A program made the position numbers and the translations under genes. From Leptospira kirschneri serovar Cynopteri str. 3522 CT (GTDB taxonomy: Bacteria; Spirochaetota; Leptospiria; Leptospirales; Leptospiraceae), in NCBI RefSeq assembly GCF_000243695.2, contig NZ_AHMN02000005.1:99501-163500 (forward strand): a stretch of DNA of 64,000 nucleotides, written 5' to 3'. Shown here in pieces: positions 1 to 9,631 of this stretch. Below the pieces are notes generated by a model that did no database searches, was not told where the DNA came from, and saw nothing but the letters and a program-made list of their open reading frames with translations. Each line of letters opens with the position of its first letter. Positions within the stretch are counted from its first letter, which is position 1.

Positions 1-741
1 TGTGCAGAACATCGCAGAGACATTCTTAAAAAAGTAAAAAATCATCTAAACAATGGAGAATCGGTTTATCTAGTCAGTACTCAATTGATTGAAGCGGGAG
101 TTGATATTGATTTTCCTATCGTTTTTAGAGCCGTTGCCGGACTCGATAGTATCGCCCAAGCGGCCGGAAGATGTAACCGTGAAGGTAAATTATTAGATGA
201 AAACGGACAAGAAAAACTAGGAGAAGTATTTTTATTTAAACCAGAACAAAATCCTCCTGCCGGACATCTTTTACAAACCGAACAAGCAAGTAGAGATTGT
301 ATAAAAAACTTTGAAGAGCTAATCCATCCAGATACTTTAAAACAATACTTTAACACTTTATTTTGGTTAAAACAAGATAAAGGATTAGATAAAGAAGAAA
401 TAGAGAAAGATAAAAGAAGTTTTCAATTTGAAACGATCAATAAAAAATTCAAGTTAATCGACGAAGACTCCAGACCAGTCATTGTACCTTACAAAGAAGG
501 TAAAGATCTAATCGTTCAATTACAAAACTCAGTCATACAAAATAATTTTTTAGACTATAAACTGATTCGAAAATCACAACGTTATACCGTAAATCTCAAA
601 ACAAATCTGTACAACAAACTTCTATCCGAAGGAATCATTTCCGAAATCGAAGGGATTATAGGAATTTTAACTTTCGGTTCTTATTATCATAATGATTTAG
701 GAATATTAGAATCTCCGAATGAACAAGATTTAATCATTTAA
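1..741 (+). CDS. cas3: Cas3 helicase-nuclease, C-terminal part (type I-C)
   Basis: The reading frame is already open at the first base, so this is the 3' part (246 codons) of a gene starting outside the window. It shows superfamily 2 helicase motif V (STQLIEAGVDIDF) and motif VI (QAAGRCNREGK), followed by a Cas3-type C-terminal region. Cas3 is recruited by Cascade to unwind and degrade target DNA; the HD nuclease and Walker A parts lie upstream and cannot be judged. The stop overlaps the cas5c start by one base (TAATG), the expected type I-C order. Nothing is broken in the visible part. The assignment rests on the motifs and on the neighbouring cas5c, cas8c and cas7c genes. Confidence 0.93.
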   Translation, partial: CAEHRRDILKKVKNHLNNGESVYLVSTQLIEAGVDIDFPIVFRAVAGLDSIAQAAGRCNREGKLLDENGQEKLGEVFLFKPEQNPPAGHLLQTEQASRDCIKNFEELIHPDTLKQYFNTLFWLKQDKGLDKEEIEKDKRSFQFETINKKFKLIDEDSRPVIVPYKEGKDLIVQLQNSVIQNNFLDYKLIRKSQRYTVNLKTNLYNKLLSEGIISEIEGIIGILTFGSYYHNDLGILESPNEQDLII

Positions 742-1445
742 TGGAAACAAAAAGTATGAAGGAATCAAAAATATTTCAATTAAAAGTGTGGGGAGAAAAC
801 GCGTGTTTTACCAGACCCGAAATGAAGGCGGAAAGAGTCTCCTACGACGTGATCACTCCTTCCGCAGCCAGAGCCATTTTCGACGCAATCCTTTGGAAAC
901 CCGCAATCCTTTGGATCATCCATAAAATTGATATTCTAAAACCGATCCTCTGGGAATCCGTTCGTAGAAACGAATTAGGTTCTAAAATTGCTCCTCAAAA
1001 TATTACGCAAACGATGGAAGCCGGAACCGGTAATTTAGCTCTTTATATCGAAGAAGAAAGACAACAAAGAGCGGGACTATTTCTTAAAGACGTATCTTAT
1101 ATCTTACACGCCAGTTTTAAACTCACCAAAAGAGCGGGAGACGGAGATAGCATCACAAAATTTGAAGAGATGTTTAAACGAAGAGCCGAAAAAGGACAAT
1201 GTCATCATCAACCTTATTTTGGTAATCGAGAATTTGCCGCCTACTTTTCGTTAAACGATCAAACAGAAAAGTTAATCAAAATAGAACAACAAGATTTAGG
1301 TTGGATGTTATACGATCTTGATTTTGAAGACTATGATTTTGATACAAAAAGTTATAAGGATGCTAGCCCAAAATTTTTCCGAGCAGAAATCCAAAACGGT
1401 AGTATTGTAATTCCGGATCTGAATACAAATGGAGCAAGACTATGA
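741..1445 (+). CDS. cas5c: Cas5c (Cas5d), crRNA-processing Cascade subunit
   Basis: A 234-residue protein typical of type I-C Cas5, which in this subtype replaces Cas6 as the pre-crRNA endoribonuclease and stays on the crRNA 5' handle in Cascade. The N-terminal beta strand (FQLKVWGENACFTRPE) and the hallmark SYDVITPSAARAIF are at about residues 12-46; Tyr35 in this motif is a candidate for the catalytic Tyr of characterised Cas5d proteins. A basic, His-containing stretch (CHHQPYFGNREF) follows near residue 150. The start overlaps the cas3 stop; a second Met at residue 6 is possible. The stop overlaps cas8c (ATGA-type, 4 bases), indicating translational coupling. The gene looks intact. Confidence 0.93.
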   Translation: METKSMKESKIFQLKVWGENACFTRPEMKAERVSYDVITPSAARAIFDAILWKPAILWIIHKIDILKPILWESVRRNELGSKIAPQNITQTMEAGTGNLALYIEEERQQRAGLFLKDVSYILHASFKLTKRAGDGDSITKFEEMFKRRAEKGQCHHQPYFGNREFAAYFSLNDQTEKLIKIEQQDLGWMLYDLDFEDYDFDTKSYKDASPKFFRAEIQNGSIVIPDLNTNGARL

Positions 1446-3170
1446 TTTTACAAGAATTAGTAAACTATTATGAACGAAAATTAGAAGAAGGGGAAATAGC
1501 GAGAGAAGGATTTGAAAGAAAAGAAATTCCTTATCTGATCGAAATTGATCAAGAAGGTAATTTCATTCGATTTATCTCAACGCGGCAAGATGAAAAAAAG
1601 AAACGAGCTTCCTCATATACAATTCCAAAAGCGGTCATAAGGTCCAGCGGTATCAACGCAAATCTACTTTGGGATAATTTCGAATATATCTTCGGCTTAG
1701 AAAAAAAAGAAAAACAAAAAGATTTTATCCGCAAAATTCAAGATTTAGAAAGTAAATCGGAAAAGCCTTCGTCTTTAACATCCATTCTAAATTTCTTTTC
1801 TAAATTGGAAATGTCCGAACTTAAAAAAGATCCTCTCTGGGCTGAAATCGAAGAGGACAAACACTATCTCACTTTTAAACTACAAGGACAAAATGAAATC
1901 ATCTGTTCCGATAAAAAAATCGTTCAAACGATTTCTAAAAACGTTTCCGAAGATGAAGTAGAAAAAGGAATCTGTTTAGTTACTGGAAAAATGGACTCCA
2001 TTGAAAGACTCCATTCTAAAATCGGTTTAACCGGAGCCAATACTTCCGGCGCCAACTTAGTTTCGTTCAATTTAGATGCCTTTGAATCTTATGGAAAAAA
2101 ACAAGGCGCAAACGCTCCTACGGGCAAATACGCAAACTTTGCTTACGGAACTTCGATCAGTTCATTAACCTCAAAAGACAGCCGTCAAAAAATGCTCATA
2201 GGAAATACGACCATGATGTTTTGGTCGGAGTCTAAAAATGAATTAGAAGACGAATTCCTATTTTTATTAAAACCCTCAGATGAAGACCCAAAAAAAGACT
2301 CAAAACGAGAACAAGAAGCACGCAGTAATCAAACAATCAAAGAACATTTTGTTTCTCCTTTTACCGGAAAATTGCAATATCTGTTAAACGATGGAACTAA
2401 ATTTTTTATCTTAGGTCTTGCACCTAACGCGGCCCGAATTTCCATTCGTTTTTGGTATCCTTCCACAGTCGGAGAAATTTCTAAAAACATAAATCAACAT
2501 TTTACGGATCTAAAATTAGAAATACCTAATATTGAGTCCGGTTTTATCAGTTTAAATCGAATCCTGAGTTCCACTGCCATTCAAGGTAAAATAGAGAACG
2601 TCAATCCATCCTTAAGCGGTAAATTAGTAACTTCTATTATTAGTGGAAGTGAATATCCTAGAACCTTACTTTCTTCTATTTTGACCCGACTTAAGGCAGA
2701 CAAAGAAATTTCTTTCGTAAGAGTCTCCGTACTAAAAGCAATCTTAAATCGAAAAGGAAGATTTGAAAAATTTAAAAACTATAAGGAGTTAACTACATCC
2801 ATGGACGAAGAAAACATAAACGTAGCCTACCGACTCGGAAGACTTTTTGCCGTAATGGAAAGATTACAAGAAAGAGCAAATCCGGGAATCAATGCTACTA
2901 TTAGAGACAGATATTTTTCCTCTGCATCTTCAAGACCTGCTACTGTTTTTCCGGTATTATTCAACCTAAGTATGCATCACGCACGCTTCTAAATCCGGAA
3001 GTGTCTGGTTCGAAAAACTAAAAGGCGAAATTTTATCTCCTTTATCGGGAAAAATCCCCAACACATTCAGCCTCGAAGACCAAGGACTGTTTGCAGTTGG
3101 CTACTATCACCAAAGAAACGCTCTTTTTAAGAAAAAAGAAGAAGAATTACCACAAGGAGAATCAGAATGA
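1442..3170 (+). pseudogene. cas8c: cas8c (csd1), Cascade large subunit, frameshifted near the 3' end
   Basis: The gene encodes the type I-C large subunit that recognises the PAM and recruits Cas3. The first frame runs 516 codons and stops at 2990-2992 after an abrupt HHARF. A second frame, shifted by one base, is open from about 2985 to a TGA at 3168-3170 and encodes a natural-looking tail (SKSGSVWFEKLKGEIL through GLFAVGYYHQRNALF). That second stop overlaps the cas7c ATG at 3167 in the ATGA style used elsewhere in this operon, so it is the ancestral end. One extra base (or two lost) at about 2981-2989 explains the break. The site is not a homopolymer, which argues against simple sequencing slippage. 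Loss of about 60 C-terminal residues would probably impair Cascade; this is inference. Confidence 0.88.
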
Positions 3171-4087
3171 GCAATCCAATTCAAAATCGATACGAATTTG
3201 TCTATTTATTTGATGTAAAAGACGGAAATCCAAACGGAGATCCTGACGCTGGAAATCAACCTAGAGTTGATCCGGAAACAGGAAACGGTTTAATCACAGA
3301 CGTTTCTTTAAAACGAAAAGTAAGAAACTACGTGACTATCGTAAAAAGCGCCGCTCCGCCTAACGATATTTATATTAAAGAGAAAGCGGTCTTAATTGAA
3401 ACTCACGAAAAAGCATACGTAGCAGTCGGAGCTAAATTAGAAACTCCTAAAAAAGAAGAAAAAGAAAAAAGAACCGGAGGAGACCAAGTTGGCAAAGCGA
3501 GAGAATGGATGTGTAAAAACTTTTACGACGTGCGCACCTTTGGAGCCGTAATGGCACTAAAAGTAAATGCTGGCGTAGTTAAAGGACCCATTCAATTTAC
3601 TTTCGCTCGTAGTATCGATCCTGTTATCAATCTAGAACATAGTATCACTAGAATGGCGGTTGCAACCAAAAAAGAAGCTGAAGACCAAGACGGAGATAAC
3701 AGAACGATGGGCCGTAAACATACAATTTCTTACGGACTTTATCGCGCTCACGGTTTTATCTCTGCTCATTTTGCAAACGACACTGGTTTTTGCGAAGAAG
3801 ATTTAGAATTATTCTGGTCTTCCTTACAGAATATGTTTGATCACGATCGTTCCGCTGCCAGAGGAGAAATGAATTGTAGAGGTTTATACATATTCAAACA
3901 CGTAGGAGACGGAAAAGACACCAACCAAGCAAAGTTAGGAGTTGCACCGGCACATAAACTTTTCAATCTGATTTCTGTATCCAAAAAAGACGATTCAACG
4001 CCTGCTAGAGATTTTTCAGATTATTCTGTCAAAATTCAGGAATCGGATCTGCCGGCAGGAGTGGAGTTGATCAAAAAAGTTTCTTAA
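3167..4087 (+). CDS. cas7c: Cas7c (Csd2), Cascade backbone subunit
   Basis: A 306-residue RAMP protein of the Csd2 family, which polymerises along the crRNA spacer to form the Cascade filament. The N-terminus [19 protein letters not shown] is the signature of type I-C Cas7, followed by [11 protein letters not shown]. Further conserved stretches are [18 protein letters not shown] near residue 110 and [14 protein letters not shown] near residue 163. The start overlaps the restored cas8c frame (ATGA). No internal stops are present and the length is normal. In a normal I-C operon cas4 follows directly; here about 1.3 kb of repeat-rich DNA intervenes. Confidence 0.95.
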   Translation: MSNPIQNRYEFVYLFDVKDGNPNGDPDAGNQPRVDPETGNGLITDVSLKRKVRNYVTIVKSAAPPNDIYIKEKAVLIETHEKAYVAVGAKLETPKKEEKEKRTGGDQVGKAREWMCKNFYDVRTFGAVMALKVNAGVVKGPIQFTFARSIDPVINLEHSITRMAVATKKEAEDQDGDNRTMGRKHTISYGLYRAHGFISAHFANDTGFCEEDLELFWSSLQNMFDHDRSAARGEMNCRGLYIFKHVGDGKDTNQAKLGVAPAHKLFNLISVSKKDDSTPARDFSDYSVKIQESDLPAGVELIKKVS

Positions 4088-4166
4088 AAAGAAAAATATA
4101 CAAACAATATTAGTTTAGTTTATTTTTATATTTAAATATATCAATAAACTAAATTAATTTTTGTAT

Positions 4167-4259
4167 TACTGATTTCTATAAAATTGAGCACCGTTAATTC
4201 TATCACAAAACGCTGATTCTATGTAAAATATTAGGTACTTTATTATATAATTATGAGTA
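4167..4259 (-). repeat. Family B inverted-repeat element, copy 1
   Basis: A 93-bp element bounded by TA. Its ends (TACTGATTTCTATAAAATTG, and TACTCATAATTATATAATA on the other strand) are imperfect inverted repeats of about 26 bp shared by all family B copies. It encodes nothing and resembles a MITE. Confidence 0.8.
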
Positions 4260-4874
4260 AAGCAGGAAAGCAAAATATTCAACTCCCTAAAATTAGGCGC
4301 AAATCGTTTCAAGATTTACTACTTAATGTCGAGTAAATCAATAAACAGAATGTTTTTTATATATTCAATTTATTTTAAATGAATCCCACTAAAGGTTACA
4401 GATTAGAATATTTTAAATTTTGCCTTTATATAGAGTTTTTTCTCAAAGTTGTAGTATTTTATTATATAGAGATCGGTAAATTCTACTTACGAACAAATTT
4501 AAATTCAATGAGGACCATTAACGATAATCTTACTCAAAAATTGAATGACTTTATTTAACTTGAATTCGACGTAATAACGTCCGGGTAAATTGTTCACAAA
4601 TTTGATGGCCAAAGAGACAGACAAACCGCCCTGTTTCAATTTCTTTGGAATTTCCACTACGATTCGCTTTCGTATTATGTTGTTTTAGGTTTATCTTAAA
4701 CTTCTAAAAAATAGAAAACGAATTCGTTTTGATAGGTTTTTTAAAATAAGTTTTGAATGTAATAGTTCCCACAGATTACGTCTCATTCTATGATTTTAGC
4801 AGTTTCAGAACATTTTAGTTTGATTCATAAAATGAAGTAGTTCCCACATTCTAATTTTTTAGATAAATTTATAG

Positions 4875-4970
4875 TATTCATAGTTCTAGAATAAAGTGCT
4901 CAGTATTTTGCGTTGAAACAGGATTTTACAAAAAAAATTACAGTACTCAATCTTATAGGGATCGATAGTA
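4875..4970 (+). repeat. Family B element, degenerate copy 2
   Basis: The left end TATTCATAGTTCTAGAATAAAG and the right end CTTATAGGGATCGATAGTA align with family B, with several substitutions and an interior A-run. It appears to be an old copy. Confidence 0.6.
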
Positions 4971-5179
4971 TTATTTTTACACATCTACGCAATAATACAA
5001 AACTAAATTTGAATTGGATCGTAATTGTTAAATAAAAATTCTTTTTAGAAATTTGATCTCTAGATTTTACACACAACCATTTAAGAATATACAATTTATC
5101 TTAAATATATAGGAACACATAATGTCTAAAAAACTCTTTTATACAAATCAAATCCACAAAACATTCTTAAAAATTACAT

Positions 5180-5281
5180 TAGAGTTGTTGAAAAATTCCA
5201 TAGTGAAAATTCGTAAAATTGCTTCAATTGTCCATTCAATCCAATACAAACAGATCAAGAATTAATTTTTCAAAAACTCTA
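5180..5281 (-). repeat. Family A inverted-repeat element, copy 1
   Basis: The element starts TAGAGTTGTTGAAAAATT and ends with a slightly mutated complement (AATTTTTCAAAAACTCTA). It is 102 bp and non-coding, and its interior matches the other A copies in reverse orientation. Confidence 0.8.
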
Positions 5282-5397
5282 TTAATATATTAAAATATAT
5301 TTAATAAAATAACAACATGAAATTACATCAAAATATAAATCAAATTTCAAAAAGAAACTTTTTCAAAATACAGGAATCTAGCTTTTTATAAAATTTT

Positions 5398-6078
5398 ATG
5401 AAGCCTATCCCCAAAGATAAAAAAATTCAATCTAATCCGGATTCTATTACCGAGTGGAACGATTGGGAGTTAGTTCCCATATCTGCAATTAGTCATCATC
5501 TTTATTGTCCTCGTCAAAATTCTCTCATTCACGTAGAGGGAATTTTTAAAGAAAATCATCTAACGGTTTCGGGAGACATAGGTCATACATTTGTAGATCA
5601 AGAACGATCCGTATCAGACCACGGACTTAGAAAAGAGACTTCTCTTAGAGTTTATTCGGATAAATTCGGTATACAAGGAATTGCTGATATTGTCGAATTC
5701 CCAAAAGGAAAACCTCCTTTCCCTATAGATTATAAAAACGGCCGCATTTCAAAATGGACAAACCAGGAAGCCCAACTCTGCGCTGTTGCAATTTGTCTCG
5801 AAGAAATGCTCAACGTAAAAATTCAATTCGGTGCAATCTATCACATACAATCTAAAAAAAGACACGACGTAGAATTTTCCGATCCACTTAGAACGCTTAC
5901 CATTCAAACGATCAAAGAAATTAGAAAAATATTAAGAGATAAAGTCCTTCCTCCTCCCGTTTCTAATCGTTCACTTTGTAAAAATTGCAGCTTGTTTGAT
6001 GTTTGTATGCCCGACTCATATTCAGATTTAAACTTTAAAGAATACTTATTTAGGACAAAAGACTCTGGCGGATATTAA
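5398..6078 (+). CDS. cas4: Cas4 RecB-like nuclease of CRISPR adaptation
   Basis: A 226-residue Cas4. These Fe-S nucleases trim prespacers and choose PAM and orientation together with Cas1-Cas2. The four cluster cysteines are visible: Cys37 in HHLYCPRQ and Cys194, Cys197 and Cys203 in CKNCSLFDVC. Nuclease core motifs GIADIVE and PIDYKNG supply the acidic and Lys residues, and a QAQLCA-like motif (NQEAQLCAVAI) follows. The coding frame ends inside the presumed 5' part of cas1. The ATG follows an AT-rich stretch without a clear ribosome site. The gene appears intact. Confidence 0.95.
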   Translation: MKPIPKDKKIQSNPDSITEWNDWELVPISAISHHLYCPRQNSLIHVEGIFKENHLTVSGDIGHTFVDQERSVSDHGLRKETSLRVYSDKFGIQGIADIVEFPKGKPPFPIDYKNGRISKWTNQEAQLCAVAICLEEMLNVKIQFGAIYHIQSKKRHDVEFSDPLRTLTIQTIKEIRKILRDKVLPPPVSNRSLCKNCSLFDVCMPDSYSDLNFKEYLFRTKDSGGY

Positions 6079-7096
6079 ACAAAACATTTTATATATTACC
6101 CAAGAAGGTTTATATCTTCATCATGAACTGGAAGTTCTTAAAGTTAAAAAAGGAGACGATACTATTTTCAAAATTCCTTTTCATCATCTTGAAGGAATTA
6201 CTATATTCGGAATCTGCGGAATCAGCCCTTCCTTATTACAAAAGTGTTTAGAAAAGGGAATTTTTGTTTCTTATCTGACCACACGCGGAAAATTTCAAGG
6301 ACGACTGGAAGGTTCCAACTCCGGTAACGTTTTGATCAGAAAAGCTCAATTCAAAAAATCTGAAATAGAAGAATTTAAATTGGAGATTGCAAGATCGATA
6401 GTAGCTGGAAAACTTCAAAATTGCAGAAGCGTTTTATCTAGAACCGCTAGAGAATCCAAAAACGAATTAGAAAAACAAGATATTAAAGAAGCGATTGGAA
6501 AAATAGAAAAAAATATTTCTCTATTAGAAAAAGCTGAATCCGTTGAAAGTATCCGTGGATACGAAGGAGATTCCGCTAAAACTTATTTTTCCGTTTTTGA
6601 TTATTGTATCATTCAGCAAAGAGAAGATTTTCAATTTTATAAAAGAACAAGAAGACCGCCACGAAGTAGAACAAACGCTCTTTTGTCTTTTTTATATTCC
6701 TTACTTACAAACGATTGTATCGCCGCTTGTCAAGCGGTAGGATTAGATCCCTATATCGGCTTTCTCCACTATGAAAGACCCGGAAGACCATCGTTAGCTT
6801 TGGATATGATGGAAGAGTTCCGTCCTTTTATAGATCGATTGGTTTTTACTTTGATCAACCGTAAACAAATTCAAGCCTCTGATTTTTTAGAAAAACCAGG
6901 ATCGGTTTTTCTCATGAATGAAGATTCTCGTAAAGAATTAATCAAGTCCTATCAAGAAAGAAAAAAAGAAGAAATATTCCATCCTTGGCTCAATATCAAA
7001 TCCACCGTTGGAGAACTACCTTATTTACAAGCTAGGATTTTAGCCAGAACTCTACGAGGTGATTTAAAATATTATATTCCTTTTATATGGAAGTGA
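6065..7096 (+). CDS. cas1: Cas1 integrase, apparently with a CTG start
   Basis: The full Cas1 frame (343 residues) is open from 6032, but no ATG, GTG or TTG occurs before the conserved N-terminus (ADIKQNILYITQEGLYLHHE). The first plausible initiator is CTG at 6065, nine bases after an AGGA at 6052-6055 and overlapping the end of cas4. A TTG at 6332 would remove about 89 conserved residues and is unlikely to be the native start. Catalytic elements of Cas1 are present: the Glu in GYEGDSAKTYF, the His in GFLHYERPGRP and the acidic DMMEEFRP. Cas1 integrates spacers together with Cas2. Either CTG is used inefficiently or an ATG has mutated to CTG. Confidence 0.88.
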   Translation: MADIKQNILYITQEGLYLHHELEVLKVKKGDDTIFKIPFHHLEGITIFGICGISPSLLQKCLEKGIFVSYLTTRGKFQGRLEGSNSGNVLIRKAQFKKSEIEEFKLEIARSIVAGKLQNCRSVLSRTARESKNELEKQDIKEAIGKIEKNISLLEKAESVESIRGYEGDSAKTYFSVFDYCIIQQREDFQFYKRTRRPPRSRTNALLSFLYSLLTNDCIAACQAVGLDPYIGFLHYERPGRPSLALDMMEEFRPFIDRLVFTLINRKQIQASDFLEKPGSVFLMNEDSRKELIKSYQERKKEEIFHPWLNIKSTVGELPYLQARILARTLRGDLKYYIPFIWK

Positions 7097-7099
7097 AGT

Positions 7100-7390
7100 A
7101 TGTTCATCATAGTATGTTACGACGTAGAAACGATTACCAAAGAAGGTCGTACAAGACTTAGAAAAGTCGCAAAAACCTGCGAAAGCCACGGCCAGAGGGT
7201 TCAAAAATCCGTCTTTGAATGCCAGTTGGAACCCGCCCACTATTTACAATTCGAAGCAAAACTTTCTAAAATTATAAATTTAAAAACAGATAATCTTAGA
7301 ATCTATTCTCTCGACGCTATTTCCGTTTCTAAAATCAAACAATTCGGAGTTTCTAATATTCTTGATTTTGAAGAACCCATTATTTTATGA
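7100..7390 (+). CDS. cas2: Cas2, adaptation complex partner of Cas1
   Basis: A 96-residue ferredoxin-like protein with the Cas2 N-terminus MFIIVCYDVET (metal-binding Asp8) and the conserved RVQKSVFECQL strand. Cas2 dimerises and bridges two Cas1 dimers for spacer integration. It lies 3 bp after cas1 and is intact. The gene is followed by about 365 bp leading to the CRISPR remnant. Confidence 0.95.
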   Translation: MFIIVCYDVETITKEGRTRLRKVAKTCESHGQRVQKSVFECQLEPAHYLQFEAKLSKIINLKTDNLRIYSLDAISVSKIKQFGVSNILDFEEPIIL

Positions 7391-7443
7391 CAAAACCTTT
7401 TTGTGTTCCTGTTTCTACTAATAAATTGTGGATCTTTTGCGCT

Positions 7444-7617
7444 TACTACTCGGACGCATAAAGGTGATATCAAAAATTAACGGATAATTTTTTAAAGATA
7501 TAGAAGTCCTAGCGAAATTGCACAAAACCTAGAACTATTGGTCTTTTTAAAAGGATCTCACATTCTAGGTTTTGAAACAAGTACAAACATAGTATTCTTT
7601 CACGTGTCCAAGTAGTA
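7444..7617. repeat. Family C inverted-repeat element, copy 1
   Basis: A 174-bp element. The left end is TACTACTCGGACGCATAAA and the right end reads TACTACTTGGACACGTGAAA on the other strand. TA borders both sides and no ORF is present. Confidence 0.8.
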
Positions 7618-7755
7618 AACTTACATTTTACGTTTAACGACCCTACTCAACACTTATCAAACACAACTCTTCATTAGGTTTTTAATTTTTATACATTAAG
7701 AAAACAAAATATTTTACTTTTATAATATACTGCTGCGGACTTTTTTTATCCGCGG

Positions 7756-7850
7756 CTTCTTTTTCTCTTTAAAGAGTAGGTAGATTGAAACATTTTGCCG
7801 ACCTCATTTAAGAGTTTCTTTTTCTCTTTGGAGAAAAAGTGGATTGAAAC
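7756..7850 (+). CRISPR. Remnant type I-C CRISPR array: two repeats, one short spacer
   Basis: The repeat ending at 7850 has a 9-bp perfect stem (CTTTTTCTC / GAGAAAAAG, loop TTTG) followed by the 3' handle TGGATTGAAAC, the layout of type I-C repeats cut by Cas5c. The upstream copy (7756-7791) keeps the same 5' half and ATTGAAAC end, but its stem is mutated. The spacer between them is only about 23 bp, shorter than the usual 33-37 bp, so the array is degenerate. The position downstream of cas2 on the same strand supports the call. Confidence 0.75.
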
Positions 7851-7878
7851 AAATCGAGGAAGTAAAGATAAATTCCTC

Positions 7879-7914
7879 AGAATAGTTCTTCGAAGAGGAG
7901 AACTATTCTTTTTT
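7879..7914 (+). terminator. Rho-independent terminator after the CRISPR remnant
   Basis: An 11-bp perfect stem (AGAATAGTTCT / AGAACTATTCT, 9-base loop) is followed directly by six T. It ends plus-strand transcription about 30 bp after the last repeat, which suggests the array was contracted to its 3' end. Confidence 0.85.
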
Positions 7915-8158
7915 CTTCTACAAAATTTTTGTGATTCGTAAAACTTCTCATTTTAATGTCGCAGAACGATCCGCGATGTATTGAGTTCAGGAAGCGAGAC
8001 GGCTTCGGTTTTAGTTTGAGAGAGCGTTCTGTTGAGTTTCTCTACGTCTCAATCACTTCTATAGAATTTATATGAAACAAGGATTTGTAATAAAAATTTA
8101 TGATGACCTTATTTTTATAGGGATCAGTAAAAACGTGACTTACAGAGAAGCGTTTATA

Positions 8159-8321
8159 TACTACTCGAACGCATAAGGTTGATTGTTTCAAAAATTTGAA
8201 TGTTTTGGTCCTGCTCTAAAATGCAGTAAATCCCGAATTTGTGGTATTTTTTAAATACCACTATTTTTTCGCAAATTCGGTCGTTAATAACTTGGTACTA
8301 TCTTCATACGTCCGAGTAGTG
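8159..8321. repeat. Family C element, copy 2, with long internal palindrome
   Basis: The left end is TACTACTCGAACGCATAA and the right end is the complement (ACGTCCGAGTAGT). The interior carries nested inverted repeats: CCGAATTTG with CAAATTCGG, and GGTATTT with AAATACC. Confidence 0.78.
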
Positions 8322-8378
8322 AGTTTAGGAGAGAAGATTGAATTCGATAAGGAATTTTATTCTAGTCCGGAGCTTAAT

Positions 8379-8686
<308 letters not shown>

Positions 8687-8737
8687 TTTAGAAATTTGAA
8701 ATTTCTAGAACACTTTTTCAAAAATGAAAATATGTTA

Positions 8738-9142
8738 TTATTCATATTGTTCGGAAGATTGAAAAACTGCAATTAACTGAAGTAAGACGAAAATGCAGTG
8801 CATAGCAGTTGTGATATAACCCATTTGCAAACTATTTACCGCAATAAAAATTCCCCACATAAGAATATTCGCAATTCCTAAAAAACTGTGAATAGCTACT
8901 GCGGTAATATGCCAAGAACGTTTTGCCTCTGCTTTAAAAAGTAAAACCCCCAGTATAAAAGCAAGACCGTGTGCTTCAAAACCGCCAATCCCCATAAATT
9001 CCTGTCCTTTTAAAAGAGAAGCAGCAGGACCTATACCAAAAAAAATTCCTAGAACGTCCATTGAAATAAAGCCGCCCAAAGAAGCGACCATAAGCACCAC
9101 TCCATTGATTCGTAAAATTAACTTGCGCGCTGATAAAGACAT
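8738..9142 (-). CDS. Small integral membrane protein, unknown function
   Basis: A 134-residue protein with about four hydrophobic helices (roughly residues 8-30, 44-68, 76-98 and 105-126), so it lies in the inner membrane. A good ribosome site (AAGGAAAT) precedes the ATG. The overall pattern is like small four-helix conserved membrane proteins of leptospires, but no catalytic motif is visible and I do not recognise the family. It is monocistronic, isolated between repeat elements on both sides. Confidence 0.7.
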   Translation of the reverse strand: MSLSARKLILRINGVVLMVASLGGFISMDVLGIFFGIGPAASLLKGQEFMGIGGFEAHGLAFILGVLLFKAEAKRSWHITAVAIHSFLGIANILMWGIFIAVNSLQMGYITTAMHCIFVLLQLIAVFQSSEQYE

Positions 9143-9384
9143 GTAATTTCCTTATAATTTTTTTACAAACATAACTGTTCAAAATCAAAATCCATTTCAA
9201 GATATCTTAGCCTTGTCTAAAACTTTATTTTGGAACGTATTTTTGATATATAAACTTTCCATAAAATTTAAATCAAAACCAAATACAAACCAATTCTGAT
9301 ACACCTATGTATTCTTTTTTGATTTAAATATAAACCAAACCTAAAAAAAGAAAATACCTTTTCAAAGTAATTACGAAACACTAA

Positions 9385-9484
9385 TTAACGTGAGTTCGAC
9401 GTAAGAAAATCTTAGCAAACAAAAACTCAATACTGCTTCTGCTTCCATGGTCGCAACATATCAGTTACGCTGAATTCATGTTAA
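9385..9484. repeat. Short family D element
   Basis: A 100-bp element with left end TTAACGTGAGTTCGACGTAA and right end GCTGAATTCATGTTAA, imperfectly inverted. Confidence 0.6.
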
Positions 9485-9540
9485 AATATAGATTTGTGAG
9501 AGTTCCCACAGATTAAGTCGCATAATTAATTTTTAAACAT

Positions 9541-9631
9541 TAGAGTTGTTGAAAAATAAACCCTCCATCTGCTTTCTATTACACTGAAGCAGTTTTGCTA
9601 ATCTCCACTACAGAATTTTTCAACAATTCTA
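9541..9631 (+). repeat. Family A element, copy 2
   Basis: A 91-bp copy with ends TAGAGTTGTTGAAAAAT and ATTTTTCAACAATTCTA. The interior GAAGCAGTTTTGCTAATC matches other A copies. Confidence 0.8.

Larger units (their letters stand above)
4088..5397. other. Gene-free, repeat-filled gap splitting the cas operon
   Basis: No credible gene is present on either strand. The stretch holds two family B elements (4167-4259, 4875-4970), one family A element (5180-5281) and a weak family D remnant around 4553-4690 that begins TTAACTTGAATTCGACG. The remainder is AT-rich. Any promoter for cas4-cas1-cas2 must lie here, or transcription must read through from cas7c. Confidence 0.8.

Noticed and set aside
4900..5094. 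64-codon minus-strand ORF in the cas gap
   Set aside because: It overlaps a degenerate family B element; very AT-rich, no ribosome site or motifs.
6332..6334. TTG at 6332 as cas1 start
   Set aside because: The conserved Cas1 N-terminal domain is encoded upstream in the same open frame from about 6065.
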